Shown: positions 46,301 through 57,100 of the stretch, in pieces
How positions within the stretch are numbered: position 1 is the first letter of the stretch
Layout: each line of letters opens with the position of its first letter
Source: Fremontodendron californicum
Taxonomy: Eukaryota > Streptophyta > Magnoliopsida > Malvales > Malvaceae
Length of the DNA: 64,000 nt
Assembly: GCA_030761205.1 (NCBI GenBank)
Contig: JAULJL010000002.1
Location: 22,485,010-22,549,009, forward strand
Direction: 5' to 3'
Translations under genes and position numbers: made by a program
The notes under the pieces: model-generated
Told to the model about the DNA's origin: nothing
Seen by the model: only the letters and a program-made list of their open reading frames with translations
The model's database searches: none

Positions 46301-48463
46301 CTTTTTCATCCCAAAAATTCCAAAATTTTAAAACCGAGCCCAAAGTCTTTTGATTTTGAAAATCCAATTTAAGTTTCTTTTTTAAGGTAGTTGGATACCT
46401 TTTTAGGTATACTGATATCTTTACTTCAAGAGAGAAATACATCTTCATGCATTGCGTGTTTAAAATGTCTTTAAATTTTAATTTGACATAAAACGTGTGT
46501 TTCGGTTTCCTAAACATTTGGCGAGAATTAGTTCCTAATCTTTGTCGGGTTGCCGGGGAGGTTGGGAAATTGTTCAACGCACGTGTTTATGGAATTGAAA
46601 GATATTGAATTTTGTTTTACTCGGAATCATATAAATGTCATATGAAAGAATAATTTTTGAAACTTTGCCGAGTTTGCAGGAGAGTGTGGAAATATTTTTC
46701 GATATATGCTATTTGTATGATTCCTCACATGAAATTCTATGTCCATGAATATTCTATGTTGATGTCATTTTATATTTCTCTTACCATAATTAGATTTTGC
46801 CATATCAAGCATGTCATGTCATTCATTCATGTGTCATGTCATTCGCATGCCATGTCATTCATTAACATGCCATATCATCTAGATTATGCCATGTCATATA
46901 GATTATGCCATGTCCTTCATTCATATGCCATGTCATACATTCACATGCCATGTCATTCATTCACATCACATGTCATCTAGATTATGCTATGTCATCCATT
47001 CACATGACATGTCTTCTGGATTATGCCATGTCATCCATTCACATGCCATATCATTCATATGCCATGTCATCTATTCGCATACCATGTCATTCACATGCCA
47101 TGTCATCCATTCGAATACCATGTCATTCACATGCCATGTCATCCATTCGCATACCATGTCATTCACATGCCATGTCATCCATTCGCATACCATGTCATTT
47201 ACATGTCATGTCATTCATTGATATGCCATGTCATCCATATGACATGTCATCCATTCACATGCCATGTCATTCATTCGTGTGCCATGTCATCCATTCGCAT
47301 ACCATGTCATTCACATGCCATGTCATCCATTCACATGTCATGTCATTCATATGCTATGTTATCCATTCATTTGCCATGTCATCCATTCACATGCCATGTC
47401 ATCTAGATCATGCCATATCATTCATTCACCTGCCATATCATTCATATACCATGTCATTCATGCACACGCAATATCATTCATATGCCATGTCATTCTTGCA
47501 CACGCCATGTCATTCATTCATGTGCCATGTCATTCACATAAGATATCATTCATTCACTTGTCATGTAATTTAGCTTATGCCTTGATATTCATTCATGCGC
47601 CATATCAGTCATATGCCATGTCTTTGATTCTTATTCCATACCATTTATTCTTTTGGCATTGTCATTTAAATTTTGTCATGTCATAATAAATTGTTTTCCA
47701 TGCCATGTGAATTATACATGTTATACATTCATGTTTTAATGATAATTTGTACATTCATGATCATTCAACTTTTTGAAATTTGATATTTTTTAATAAAATA
47801 AGGCAATATCCCTGAGTTATTATAATTCATGAATTCTCCTCCGGGTTGCCGGGGGGAGTCTTCATCAACTATATTAAAGAAGGAATACCCTTCTAAAAGA
47901 GGATGATGCGGAGATTTCAAAAAAAAAAAAATCTATATTTTACCGGTTTGCCCGGGAAAAATTTTGCAATAACAAATTCTTGATCATTTTCGAACAAAAA
48001 TAGGATTGTTTTTAAAATGGGAATTATTTTCAAATACCAAATCCACAATTGACTTTTCATCGAGACTCGAGATAACACATGACTAATAAAGTACCGTTTT
48101 ATACAGGCATTGTGGAGGTGTTAATCCTTCCCCATACATAACCGACTCCCGACTCTCGAACCCGCACTTGTTTTCTCTGATTCAAAGCGCGGACTTCGAA
48201 ATTGGTTTTAAAATGTTTTAATTAATTTTAAAATATTCTTCAAAAATCGATTTTAATAGGTGGCCGATCACACCTAGCCAAAAAAGATTGGTGGTGACTC
48301 CATTTCTTTTCGAGGTCGTTTTCATACCCTCAACCTTTTATTTTTAGAGGAATTAAGTCGTCTTTTCCTCTATTTTCCCCCCAATGTCACAGTCTTTAAC
48401 GAGCCGACGTCCCGACATCCCGCGATAGGGCGCTCTTCGACTTTTTTTTAAATGGGTTCGACT
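43383..48463 (+). repeat. 3' LTR of the second Ogre-like element
   Basis: 5081 bp, opening TATAGACACC (TG mutated to TA). It aligns with 30161-34862 throughout; most of the extra length is in the CATG-rich array (46800-47690). GTCAAC repeats lie at about 43498-43570. The terminal bases, GTTCGACT, are diverged from GTTGCGACA. Confidence 0.86.
46800..47690. repeat. Expanded CATG-rich array in the 3' LTR
   Basis: Counterpart of 33610-34060, about 890 bp. A local 36-bp higher-order unit (ATGCCATGTCATCCATTCGC, then ATACCATGTCATTCAC) repeats three to four times at about 47090-47205. Frames of up to 222 codons are open on the plus strand in more than one phase, which argues against a real protein. 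Confidence 0.88.
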
Positions 48464-48468
48464 AAACA
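48464..48468. repeat. Target-site duplication AAACA, right copy
   Basis: Exact partner of 30156-30160. Confidence 0.85.
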
Positions 48469-48965
48469 ATCTAAAATCGTAGAAGAAATAAGAAAGAAAA
48501 ACATTACATGCATGCCAGGTGCGCACGCAGACCCGTGCGAGTCCTGCGGCCCGACCCGCATGTAAGTTTAAAAAGCTAAGTTTTTTTTTTTTTAGATCAC
48601 TAGTGCACTTGTATTTTTTTAAAAAAAAAACTTTTACCTCTTAAAGAAGTCTTTGAACATAGATAGGCAGCAGGCTAAATTTTCAGATTTCGATGCATTC
48701 AAAGTTACAAAGTAATATATAAATGCTGTGAAACAAAAGAAATATTTCAAGATTACTTATTCTAATTGATTTATTTAAATTTAAACAACTAACAAACAAT
48801 CAAAATTAAACATATAAAATACATGTAAGTTGCTTCAAGTTTAATTGATTTATTTAAACTAAAGCAACTACCAAACATCACTACTTAGTAATTAGAGGAT
48901 TTAGGATGCATGGGGAGCCAGGAAAGTTTTCTTGCAGCGATGGTTACATGGCAATCAATCCAATC
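48469..48965. other. Non-coding DNA between the second Ogre-like element and the LINE
   Basis: The sequence resumes what was interrupted at 30160. It includes a short GC-rich, CpG-rich stretch (about 48509-48562) and then AT-rich sequence that may be the LINE 5' UTR. A phrase with TTGATTTATTTAAA occurs twice (about 48766 and 48845). Confidence 0.4.
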
Positions 48966-50584
48966 AAGCAAGTTTGGGATGTCGACAATAATGAAATTGT
49001 TACTATTTTCATCGATAATCTCCATCTTAGGGTTTAGTTTAAACTTCTCTTGGATTACTTTGCGAGAGTGGTGAAAGTGTATGATTTATTCTTGTCAAGG
49101 AAGAGGAGGCCATGTCGGGTAGATATCTTTGGTTTCATTCGTGTGGTGGGAGCAGATGCAAGACGACTGGTAATCAAGTGTGATGGTGAGTTCATCTTGG
49201 GGAGAAGGTTAATGCTGTCTAGGGCTAGATTTGGACCTGAAAAGATATCAAGTAGGGTTTCTATTCCTCAGTTAAGGTATCCAAAAAAGAAACTTGTGCA
49301 GACGAAACTTTTAAAAGCTGCTGTTAGAGACGACAGAACATATGCCCAAGTTGTGGCAAAGAGGGATGTCGAAATTGTTGAACAGAGATTAAAAAAAAGG
49401 GAGTTTTGATGGATATAGGAGTCTCGCTGATGGAAAACGGGTGGTGAAAAATGTTTTCTACAGGAGAATCAAGGGGAAAGGATTGATGTTAACCAAGGCT
49501 ATTTAGAAGGAAGTCTTCTAAACAAACAAGCTTTTAGATCGGGAACTCTGCTGGCTGAAGGATTTGGTGTTTATAAAACTGGGATGATACAAAATCCTAC
49601 AGAGGGTACGGTTTTGTCGAAAAAAATAGTTTCAGAACCGCTGTCTCGGATCAGGCGATGCATGTTCGAACAAAAGGTTTTAATAATGAAGATTTTGTGC
49701 AGTTCGGATCTACAAGTCATCGTCATGCAAACAATAGAGGTGATAAGGTGGTTGTGAGTCTTAACAATAGTCTCAAACCAGTTCACGTTTCATCATAGTC
49801 TGCGGGTATAGATCAGAGAATTTTAGGGCACAGTGTTGGCAGGAGAGAAACAGCGGGTATCATTCCTCTTTCACGATCAGAACAGGTTGTTTTTGAGCAA
49901 GCTCAGAATGCTGAACAGGTGAAGCAAGCATATTGTTTTCAACCAACTCTCATGGCTGAAGTGGTGAGTAATTTAAAACCTTCTACTTGCTCTATCGATT
50001 TAGGAGAAGTAGTAAAATCCGATGAATGGTTAAAATCATTAGTTGTTTCTATGTTGCATGAATTAACTAATCCGAAAATCCTTAAGGATTTTTTCGGTGG
50101 TCAAGGATATCTTGGATGCAGGGTGTCTATCATTGATCACAAGAGAGTGCTTATCTGTTTTGAAAATGTGGAGGACCAAACCAGGTTTTTAGAAGAAAAA
50201 GACAGGTGGAGAGGCGACTGGTCCGAAGAGGTTCGTACATGGTTACCCCATGTTGTAGCTCAGGATTATTTTGTATGGATTAGGGTAGAGAGGGTATCGC
50301 TAATTTACTGGAATCTAGATTTTTTTAGATTACTTGTAGAACATTAGGGAACGTTTATTGCGGTTGATGAAAAGACTTTATCGAGAGAACGATTCGATGT
50401 AGCTAGAATCTTGATCTCTTGCTCAAAACTATTCTCTTTTAATGGTGTGTATTCTTGTGTTATCAATGGTCAGATAAATCTTCTACAAATTTTGGGTGAT
50501 TTTTATTCTTCGTTAAAGTATCCGAAATATTTCAAACAATATTGGGAGGCCAGTCATAGTGGTAACAGCATGACTCAGATACAG
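48966..50584 (+). pseudogene. LINE ORF1: RRM-like and DUF4283-like domains
   Basis: The frame NEIVTIFIDNLHLRV, then a TAG stop, then LLLDYFARVVKVYDLFLS and RRPCRVDIFGFIRV has the two RNP-like parts of an RNA-recognition motif. After 49410 the frame is lost. It resumes at 49919-50347 with SDEWLKSLVVSMLHEL and WLPHVVAQDYFVWIRVERVS, typical of DUF4283 proteins of LINE origin, then after another stop with TFIAVDEKTLSRERFDVAR. These proteins bind element RNA. Confidence 0.75.
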
Positions 50585-50586
50585 TA

Positions 50587-51024
50587 GTGAAGAATAGTGA
50601 ACCTGATGCAATAGTTTCTACTGATTCTTCTACACCTCAGGGCAGTAGAGATGTGGTAACAGATGTTCGAGGGATGGTACATGATGGTAGTAGCAAAGCA
50701 GGGGACAAAGAATGCAATTCTCAGCAAACAAAGGAGATTAATCATCGAGAAGAACAGTCTCATATGGAAGATCATATGGATGTTGTATTTGATGCATTCA
50801 GTGAGGAGGATGAACAGAATGTGGTGTTAATCACTCCTAAGAAATGTAGCAGGCCTAGAAAACAATTGAGGTCATTGACCTTGAATTTAGTGAACAACAA
50901 CTATCCGATAACAAGCTCTAAGGGCCTTTTTTATAACGAGATCAAAAAGTTGGGGGAATCCGAGAATAGAGCTTCGAGATTACTGAGTGTATCAAGTGGT
51001 TGTGTTTCACCGGATGAAGGATAG
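50587..51024 (+). pseudogene. LINE ORF1 C-terminal linker
   Basis: An open frame of 145 codons, polar and rich in Ser, Glu and Asp, with a basic patch KKCSRPRKQLRSL. Linkers of this kind join the DUF4283 part to the end of ORF1 in plant LINEs. No domain was recognised. Confidence 0.5.
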
Positions 51025-51191
51025 TTAACATGGATATAGAGGGAATAAAATGGGTCTAGAAAGAAATGGGAGTGACAATGACATAGAAAGAAGGTTAATA
51101 GCATTGGAAGAGAAGGATACAGAGGTGGTTCGAGATCAGAGTTTTGTCTAAGCGGAAGTAGAATTTTATACTGGGGTGATAATTAGTTTTC

Positions 51192-51900
51192 ATGAAGGTT
51201 ATATCTTTTAATGTTAGGGGCTGGGTAAAAAGGAGAAGGTGAGAATGGTAAGGCGTTTGTCAAATAAAAATAAGCCTTGGATACTTCTTTTGCAGGAGAC
51301 CAAGTTGGAGAAGGTGGAACAAAGTATCTTGATACGAATGTGGTATAATGGTAATGGATCGATAATGTCAGTGGCTTCAGAAGGCACTTCGGGTGGATTG
51401 ATAACATTGTGGGATGACAGAGTTTTGCGGTGTTCGAGAAGATAAAAAGATTCAAATTCATGATTTTGATCAGGAATTTTATCCAATAAAACACAAAGGT
51501 CACTATTGTCAATATCTATGTGCCAATGATGAGGGCAAGAGGGAGCTATGGGGGGAACTGAGAAGCATGATGGTTACTTTTTTAGGACCATGGTTATTTG
51601 GGGGCAATTTCAATGCAATTCTTCACATTGATGAACACACAGGCAGGTATTGTAATATGAGAGCGATGGCTGACTTTCAAAGCTTTGTGGCTCAAGCTGG
51701 ATTGGTTGAGGTCCCTATGAGAGGAGGTAATTTCACTTGTTTTTCCATTCGAGAGTCAATGTCTTAGAGAAAATTGGACATATTTCTGTTTACTCCTAAC
51801 TTGTTACACCATTTTCCAGACATTTCACTACTGAGACTGCCGAATTATTTATCGGATTATAATGCAATTTGTTTAATGTCGAAAAGCAAAGATTGGGATT
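51192..51900 (+). pseudogene. LINE endonuclease domain (EEP type), frameshifted
   Basis: The segment begins MKVISFNVRG, shifts frame, then shows KPWILLLQETKLEKVE with the catalytic-type QETK motif, GGLITLWDD, a second shift near 51420, then GPWLFGGNFNAIL (counterpart of GDFN) and finally LSDYNAICL in place of the usual SDHxP/A motif. This is the apurinic-type endonuclease that nicks target DNA. At least two frameshifts and a stop inactivate it. Confidence 0.82.
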
Positions 51901-51924
51901 CTCTACCGTTTCACTTATGACTGT

Positions 51925-52640
51925 GTACAGTGGGATTTTCTTGACTATGGTATGGGAAGAATGGGTTTTGGCGACAAATGGAGGAATTGGATGAAGGGGT
52001 GCATTCACTCAATGCTGCTGTCTATTTTGGTTAATGGTTCACCGACTGCTCAGTTTGATATGAAGAGAGGTTTAAGACAGGGATGCCCATTATCTTCTTT
52101 CCTTTTCAACATTGTGGTGGAAAGTCTCAGTGTGTTACTATGTAAAGCTAATGAGCTGAATTTATTCAGAGGGCCAATGGTTGGAGTCTAGGGATTAAAA
52201 ATAACCCATTTGCAGTTTACTGATGATACGACGATTTTCTGTGAGGCTGTGAGTACATCATTGCGGAACATAAAGCGGACACTCAGGTGTTTTGAATTAA
52301 TGTCGGTTCTACAAATAAACTTTACAAAAAGATGCATGGTAGGCATAAATGTTGGTTCAGAGGATTTAAAGGAGTGGAGAGATTTGCTTGCTTGCCGAAT
52401 AGTAGATTGACCCCTAAAGTATCTTGGTCTACCTTTAGGGAGTGACAAAAGAAATACCACTATATGGGATCCAGTGATGAAAAGGATAGAGAAAAGATTG
52501 GGTCATTGGAAGAAGAGATACATATCAACGGGAGAAAGATTGACGTTGATTAAATCGATGATGGCTAGTATGCCATTATATTTTCTGTCGCTATTCAAAG
52601 CACCGGTATCTATAATATAGAAAATAGAGAAGTTAAAGAG
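51925..52640 (+). pseudogene. LINE reverse transcriptase core, N-terminal part deleted
   Basis: The frame enters at YDCVQWDFLDYGMGRMGFGD, matching the start of the RT palm. It continues with RGLRQGCPLSSFLFNIVVE (motif B) and LQFTDDTTIFCEA, where FTDD replaces the YADD active-site motif, then PLKYLGLPLG and WDPVMKRIEKRL of the thumb region. Stops occur at about 52189, 52408 and 52618. The fingers region between the endonuclease and this point is missing. Confidence 0.85.
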
Positions 52641-53282
52641 AGACTTTTCTGGGATAGAAATAAGGGTCGGCATAAACTGCATTTGGTGAATTGGTCTACG
52701 GTGTGCCGGAGTGTCAGAAATAGAGGGTTAGGTATAATCCCGGTAGAGGTTCAAAACCAAGCCCTGCTTAATAAATGGATTTTCCAATTCTCGGAGGAAC
52801 ATGATAGCAGCTGGAAAAAGGTTATCTGTGCTAAGTATAGAATGGAGATTAGCGAAATAATCCCAAGACATCAACCACGGATTAGTGTATCTACAATATG
52901 GAAAGGTATTACTGAGCCACTCAGAGATAGGGGAAAATTTTAGGCTTGTTTTTCTGATAATGTAGGGATGCAACAGGGGACGGTGCTTCAATTTTGTTTT
53001 GGGAGGACAGGTGGATAAATGAGGAGGTGTTACACGAAAAATATCCGAGAATATATGCTCTTTCCTTTATAAAAAATGCAGTATTTCAATAAATTTGATT
53101 GGTGGGATGGAGATTTGTGGATATGGAGGATTCCATTGCGTAGGACTTTATTCGATCGGGAGTTCGCACAATGGCAGCAACTGCTAGATTTACTAAGTGG
53201 CATCCATTTGGACGTTAATATGAAGGACAGGTTGATATCGAAACCTTCATTGGACTGACACTACAAATCAAAATGGTTTAGA
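52641..53282 (+). pseudogene. LINE connection region after RT
   Basis: HLVNWSTVCRSVRNRGLGII and NQALLNKWIFQFSEEHDSSW (about 52680-52943) match the conserved region after the RT in plant LINEs. A second piece at 53076-53258 reads WWDGDLWIWRIPLRRTLFD. They are in different frames. Confidence 0.72.
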
Positions 53283-53850
53283 AAAGAAGTTGAAGGAGTT
53301 GTACTGGGAGAAGTTTCTTTTGATATGTACAAATGGCGCGGTCTTTCCCTGCCAAAAATGGAGATCTTTTTATGGGCTCTTTTTCGAAACAGGCTCCCTA
53401 TTTATTTGTATTTGTTCAAATGAAATATTTTGACAGGTGATAATCTAAAATGTCCGCTGTGTAAGTCCGAAAAAGAAACAGTTGATCATCTTTTCCTATT
53501 ATGCAGATGTGTTTCGATAATTTGGAAGTTAGTCTGCGCTTGGTGGGAGATGAATATAGTTCAACCAAACTCAATCAATGACTGGTTTGTACATTGGATG
53601 GGGCTGATTCCAAACTCAACAAATGAGAAGGTATGGTTCATGTTATTCATAAATATTCTCTGGACTATTTGGTTGTGGCAAAATGGTTTGGTTTTTAATG
53701 ATAAGAACATAAATGTCAGTTCTTTGTTATTCATGATTAAAAGCAGGCTTGCTTGGTGGTGTTGGGCAAAATGGCCATGTGATTTTCAGTCAATGGATGA
53801 GTTCATCCATAATCCTAGATCATTCCTAGGTCCAAGAAAATTGGTGGAAG
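53283..53850 (+). pseudogene. LINE zf-RVT domain
   Basis: YKWRGLSLPKMEIFLWALFR precedes a stop, then the frame from 53430 gives CPLCKSEKETVDHLFLLCRC, the C-x2-C...H...C pattern of the zf-RVT zinc-binding domain, followed by Trp-rich sequence (WTIWLWQNGLVFND) typical of the region before the RNase H. Confidence 0.82.
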
Positions 53851-54176
53851 TTCAATGTGGATGCATCTGTGCTTGGGAAACCGGGGCCAGTTGGGATAGG
53901 AAGGGTTTTAAAAAATGACGAAGGCATAGTACTAGTTATGTTTTCTAAGTCGGTAGGGGTGATGGAATCCAATGAGGTGGAGATGAGAGCAACAAAGGAA
54001 GCTTTCGAGTTTATCCAATCAAAACAACTATCAACAATTAGTTTGGAAGTCGAAAGTGACTCAACGACTGCAGTTGCTTGGTGCAAGTCAAGAGAGACTA
54101 GGCCATGGCTCCTTACCTCATTATTCATAGTGATAGATCGTATAATGGGAAAATTGAAAGAATGCAGAGTGATTCA
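53851..54176 (+). pseudogene. LINE RNase H domain (RVT_3), cut by the LTR
   Basis: The sequence reads WWKFNVDASVLGKPGPVGIG with the first catalytic Asp in NVDAS, then NEVEMRATKEAFEF with the Glu, and LEVESDSTTAVAW with the second Asp. The LTR begins at 54177, just after VIHV, so the final His/Asp segment is lost. The last residues of the apparent frame to 54198 are LTR-encoded. Confidence 0.85.
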
Positions 54177-57100
54177 TGTTGCAACCTACAAAAAATAACA
54201 AGTCTCATCGCGAGACTTTATTACTCGTTAAGCGTGACATTGGGTAAACAGAGAAAAAGATGACTTAATTCCTTTTGAAATAAAATAAACGGTCAAGGGT
54301 ATGAAAACGGCCTCGTAAAAAGACATGGAGTCGCCACCAATCTTTTTTAGCTAGGTGTGATCGACCACCTATTAAAACCGGTTTTATAAAACATTTTAAA
54401 ATTAATTAAAATATTTTTAAAACCAATTTCAAATCTGCGTTATAAACCAGAGAAAATCGAAGAATCGGGTTCGGGACTCGGTTATGTATGGGTAAGGATT
54501 AGCACCCCCACAACGCCCATATAAAACGGTATCTTATTAATCATGTGTTATCTCAAGTCTCGGTAAAAAGTTGGTTTTTAATTTTAATTCCCAATTTTAA
54601 GAAAAATAATTCCATTTTTAATTGAAAATGGTCCAAAATTTTATTAAATCAAAATTTTCCTATATTCCCCGACAAAATTGGCAAAATATAGAAATTTCTC
54701 ATTCTCATTTTTTGAAAGAAAGATATTCCTTTACTAATGATAATTGATGATATCCCTCCAGCAAAACCGATAGAGAACTCATGAATTATTTTAACTCGGG
54801 AATATCTTTATTTTTATTGAAAATCATTATCTTTTTCAAAACATTTAAAAATATGAACATGAACATGTATGACATAAATAAAATGATATGGCAAAGTCTA
54901 GATAATATAATGCAACCTAAATGATATGACATAATTTAAATGGCATAGTATATTCTAGCTGAAATGAAAAATCCTAAGTATCATGGTATATTCTAAATGA
55001 GATAAAATAATTTAAATGACATGGCAATTTTAAATGATATGGCATATTTTAAATGACATGGCATATTATAAATAAAATAACCTAAATGACATGGAATATG
55101 ATCTAAATAACAAAAAAATGACATGTAACATAAAATAATGCTATCATAAAATATGCATGAAAATAAAATAAAACTGCATGAACATAGTATATGCTAAATA
55201 ATGTGACAAAAATAAATGACTAAATAAAAAAATATGGGATATCATGAAATATTCAAAATCATATGGCAAACAATATAACATCATAAAATGTAAATCAAAA
55301 TAATAATAATACCATAGAAAATATCATAGCAAAAATCACATATTAAATAAAAATGCATGAACATGGAAAATGCAATGCATGAAAATGTATTTTTTTCCTC
55401 TAAATAAAGAAATCCGTATATCTAAAAAGATATTCGGCTACCTTTGAAAAATATGACAAATTGGATTTTCTAAAAAAAAAAAACTTTGTGATTGTTTGAA
55501 AACAATTTTGAAGAAAAACTTGAATAAAGATTAAAACCCTTACCAAACCCTTTTAAAATGGCTCTAATTTTCTAAGTTTAAAATCCCAGACTTGACCACC
55601 CTTAACCCGAGATTTATAAAATCAAAGTTTAAAAAGACTTAGAAACTATCCTAATACAATAGCTAAAGCTTCTAACCAACCCCCTCTAAATGCCTTAGCC
55701 AAATTCAACCATTATTTCTCTTTTGATTTCAAATCTGCCTCAATTGTCCAGTTTTGACACACAATTTTTTTGCCTATTTTTAAAAATTCAAAAGAATCTA
55801 AAAAAAAAATACTGGAGACTCAGAACATGTAAAAATATATGAGCAAAAATTTGTCTTATATTTCTGATTAAAGATGACTGCCCAAAAAACAGGATAAGTT
55901 CGAGTACTAGGTGAAAAAAACTGTTTTGTCAAAACACATTTTTTGCCTCTGATAAAGTCATTCAAAAATCAAAGTAAAAATTGTTGGAGATCATCCTAAA
56001 GACCTAAGGACAGTATCTAAAACATTTAAAAACCTTGGACAAATATTGGCTAAGTAAAAAAAATCACAAAGGTAGAATAATCAATTTGACAACCCTTTAA
56101 TTTTCCACAAGTATGCTCAAGAGAGCATGACTTTGAGCCATTGATTGGCCTAAGTCATAAATCATGTGGCAATGGCATGGAATGCATGAATATACAGCAA
56201 ATGAAATGTATGAAATGCATGGTCTAAAGCCTAAATGGTAAAGGAAATGCATGACAATTCAAAATAACCTAAATGCACAGCATTAGTTTGCATGGCAATA
56301 AATGCTATCCTAACTTAATATGCATGCAATGCTTGATAATGCAAATATGACTTGGAACTAATATGTTATGAATATGCATGAAAATTATAATGTAACCTAA
56401 GACCTAAGTAGCATAGCAATGCATGGCAATACCAATATGATTTAAGACCCAATATGCATGGCAATACCAATATGGCCTAGACCTAAAATGTAACGAACAT
56501 GTATAGCAATACTATGAACATACAATGACCAATGAAACTAATGCCAATGCTGGAGCAAACAACAACTAATACACAATTTCAAGATATGATAATGCAAAGC
56601 ATGTTACCTAAACAAAATGCAAATGCATGATAAGGCAAGGGATGCATGAAGAGGCCGAATATGGTTACATGATACTCTAATGCAATCCTATCTAGTAAAT
56701 GACACAAGTACATGACAAATCATATCAAGATGCATAATGTCATGACATTTGCATAAGCATATGACATACTAAAATCAAAATGCACAAGCTCATGGCATGG
56801 AGATGTAAACAAGTTAAGAGGCAAGATGCAAATGCACATGCAAGGCATACTAAATGGAATAGCCGAATGGTCATATACCCCAAATGATGGCATTTTATCA
56901 TAGCATTTTCACAAGCATATGGCATAGTAAAAATCAAGATATACTAACTCATGGCATGGAGATGCAAACAAGCCAAAAATAAAGATGAAAATGTACATGC
57001 AAGGCATACTAACATGGAGTAGCCGAATGGACATATGACAAAATACGAAAAATGCAAACATTTTTATAATATAAGACATGATACATGAAAAAAATGCACA

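Larger units (their letters stand above)
30161..48463 (+). mobile_element. Second non-autonomous Ogre/Tat-like retrotransposon
   Basis: The element has LTRs at 30161-34862 and 43383-48463, a PBS, a PPT and a 5-bp target duplication. Its interior (8.5 kb) contains a leader, two decayed gag-like modules, about 2.5 kb of non-coding DNA alignable to the nested element, and a 69-bp minisatellite. No pol domain is readable. The LTRs differ by many substitutions and by the length of a CATG-rich array, so it is older than the nested element. Its LTR is a separate subfamily but shares the terminal sequences TGTARACACCTAATTTTGT. Confidence 0.88.
48966..54176 (+). mobile_element. L1-like LINE, decayed and interrupted
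   Basis: ORF1-like sequence is followed by endonuclease, reverse transcriptase, zf-RVT and RNase H segments, the domain order of plant L1 elements with a C-terminal RNase H. Numerous stops and frameshifts and one internal deletion make it inactive. The 3' end is cut off at 54177 by an Ogre-type LTR in the RNase H domain, so the poly-A tail and target duplication are not visible here. The 5' boundary is approximate. Confidence 0.88.

Noticed and set aside
46905..47686. Open frames of 222 and 140 codons in the CATG-rich array (also 33637-34099)
   Set aside because: More than one phase is open at once because the repeat has few stops; the proteins are simple MPCH/HAMSF repeats and lie inside an LTR.
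53857..54198. RNase H frame ending in VATYKK as a natural C-terminus
   Set aside because: The last residues are encoded by the LTR that begins at 54177, so the domain is cut rather than naturally ended.
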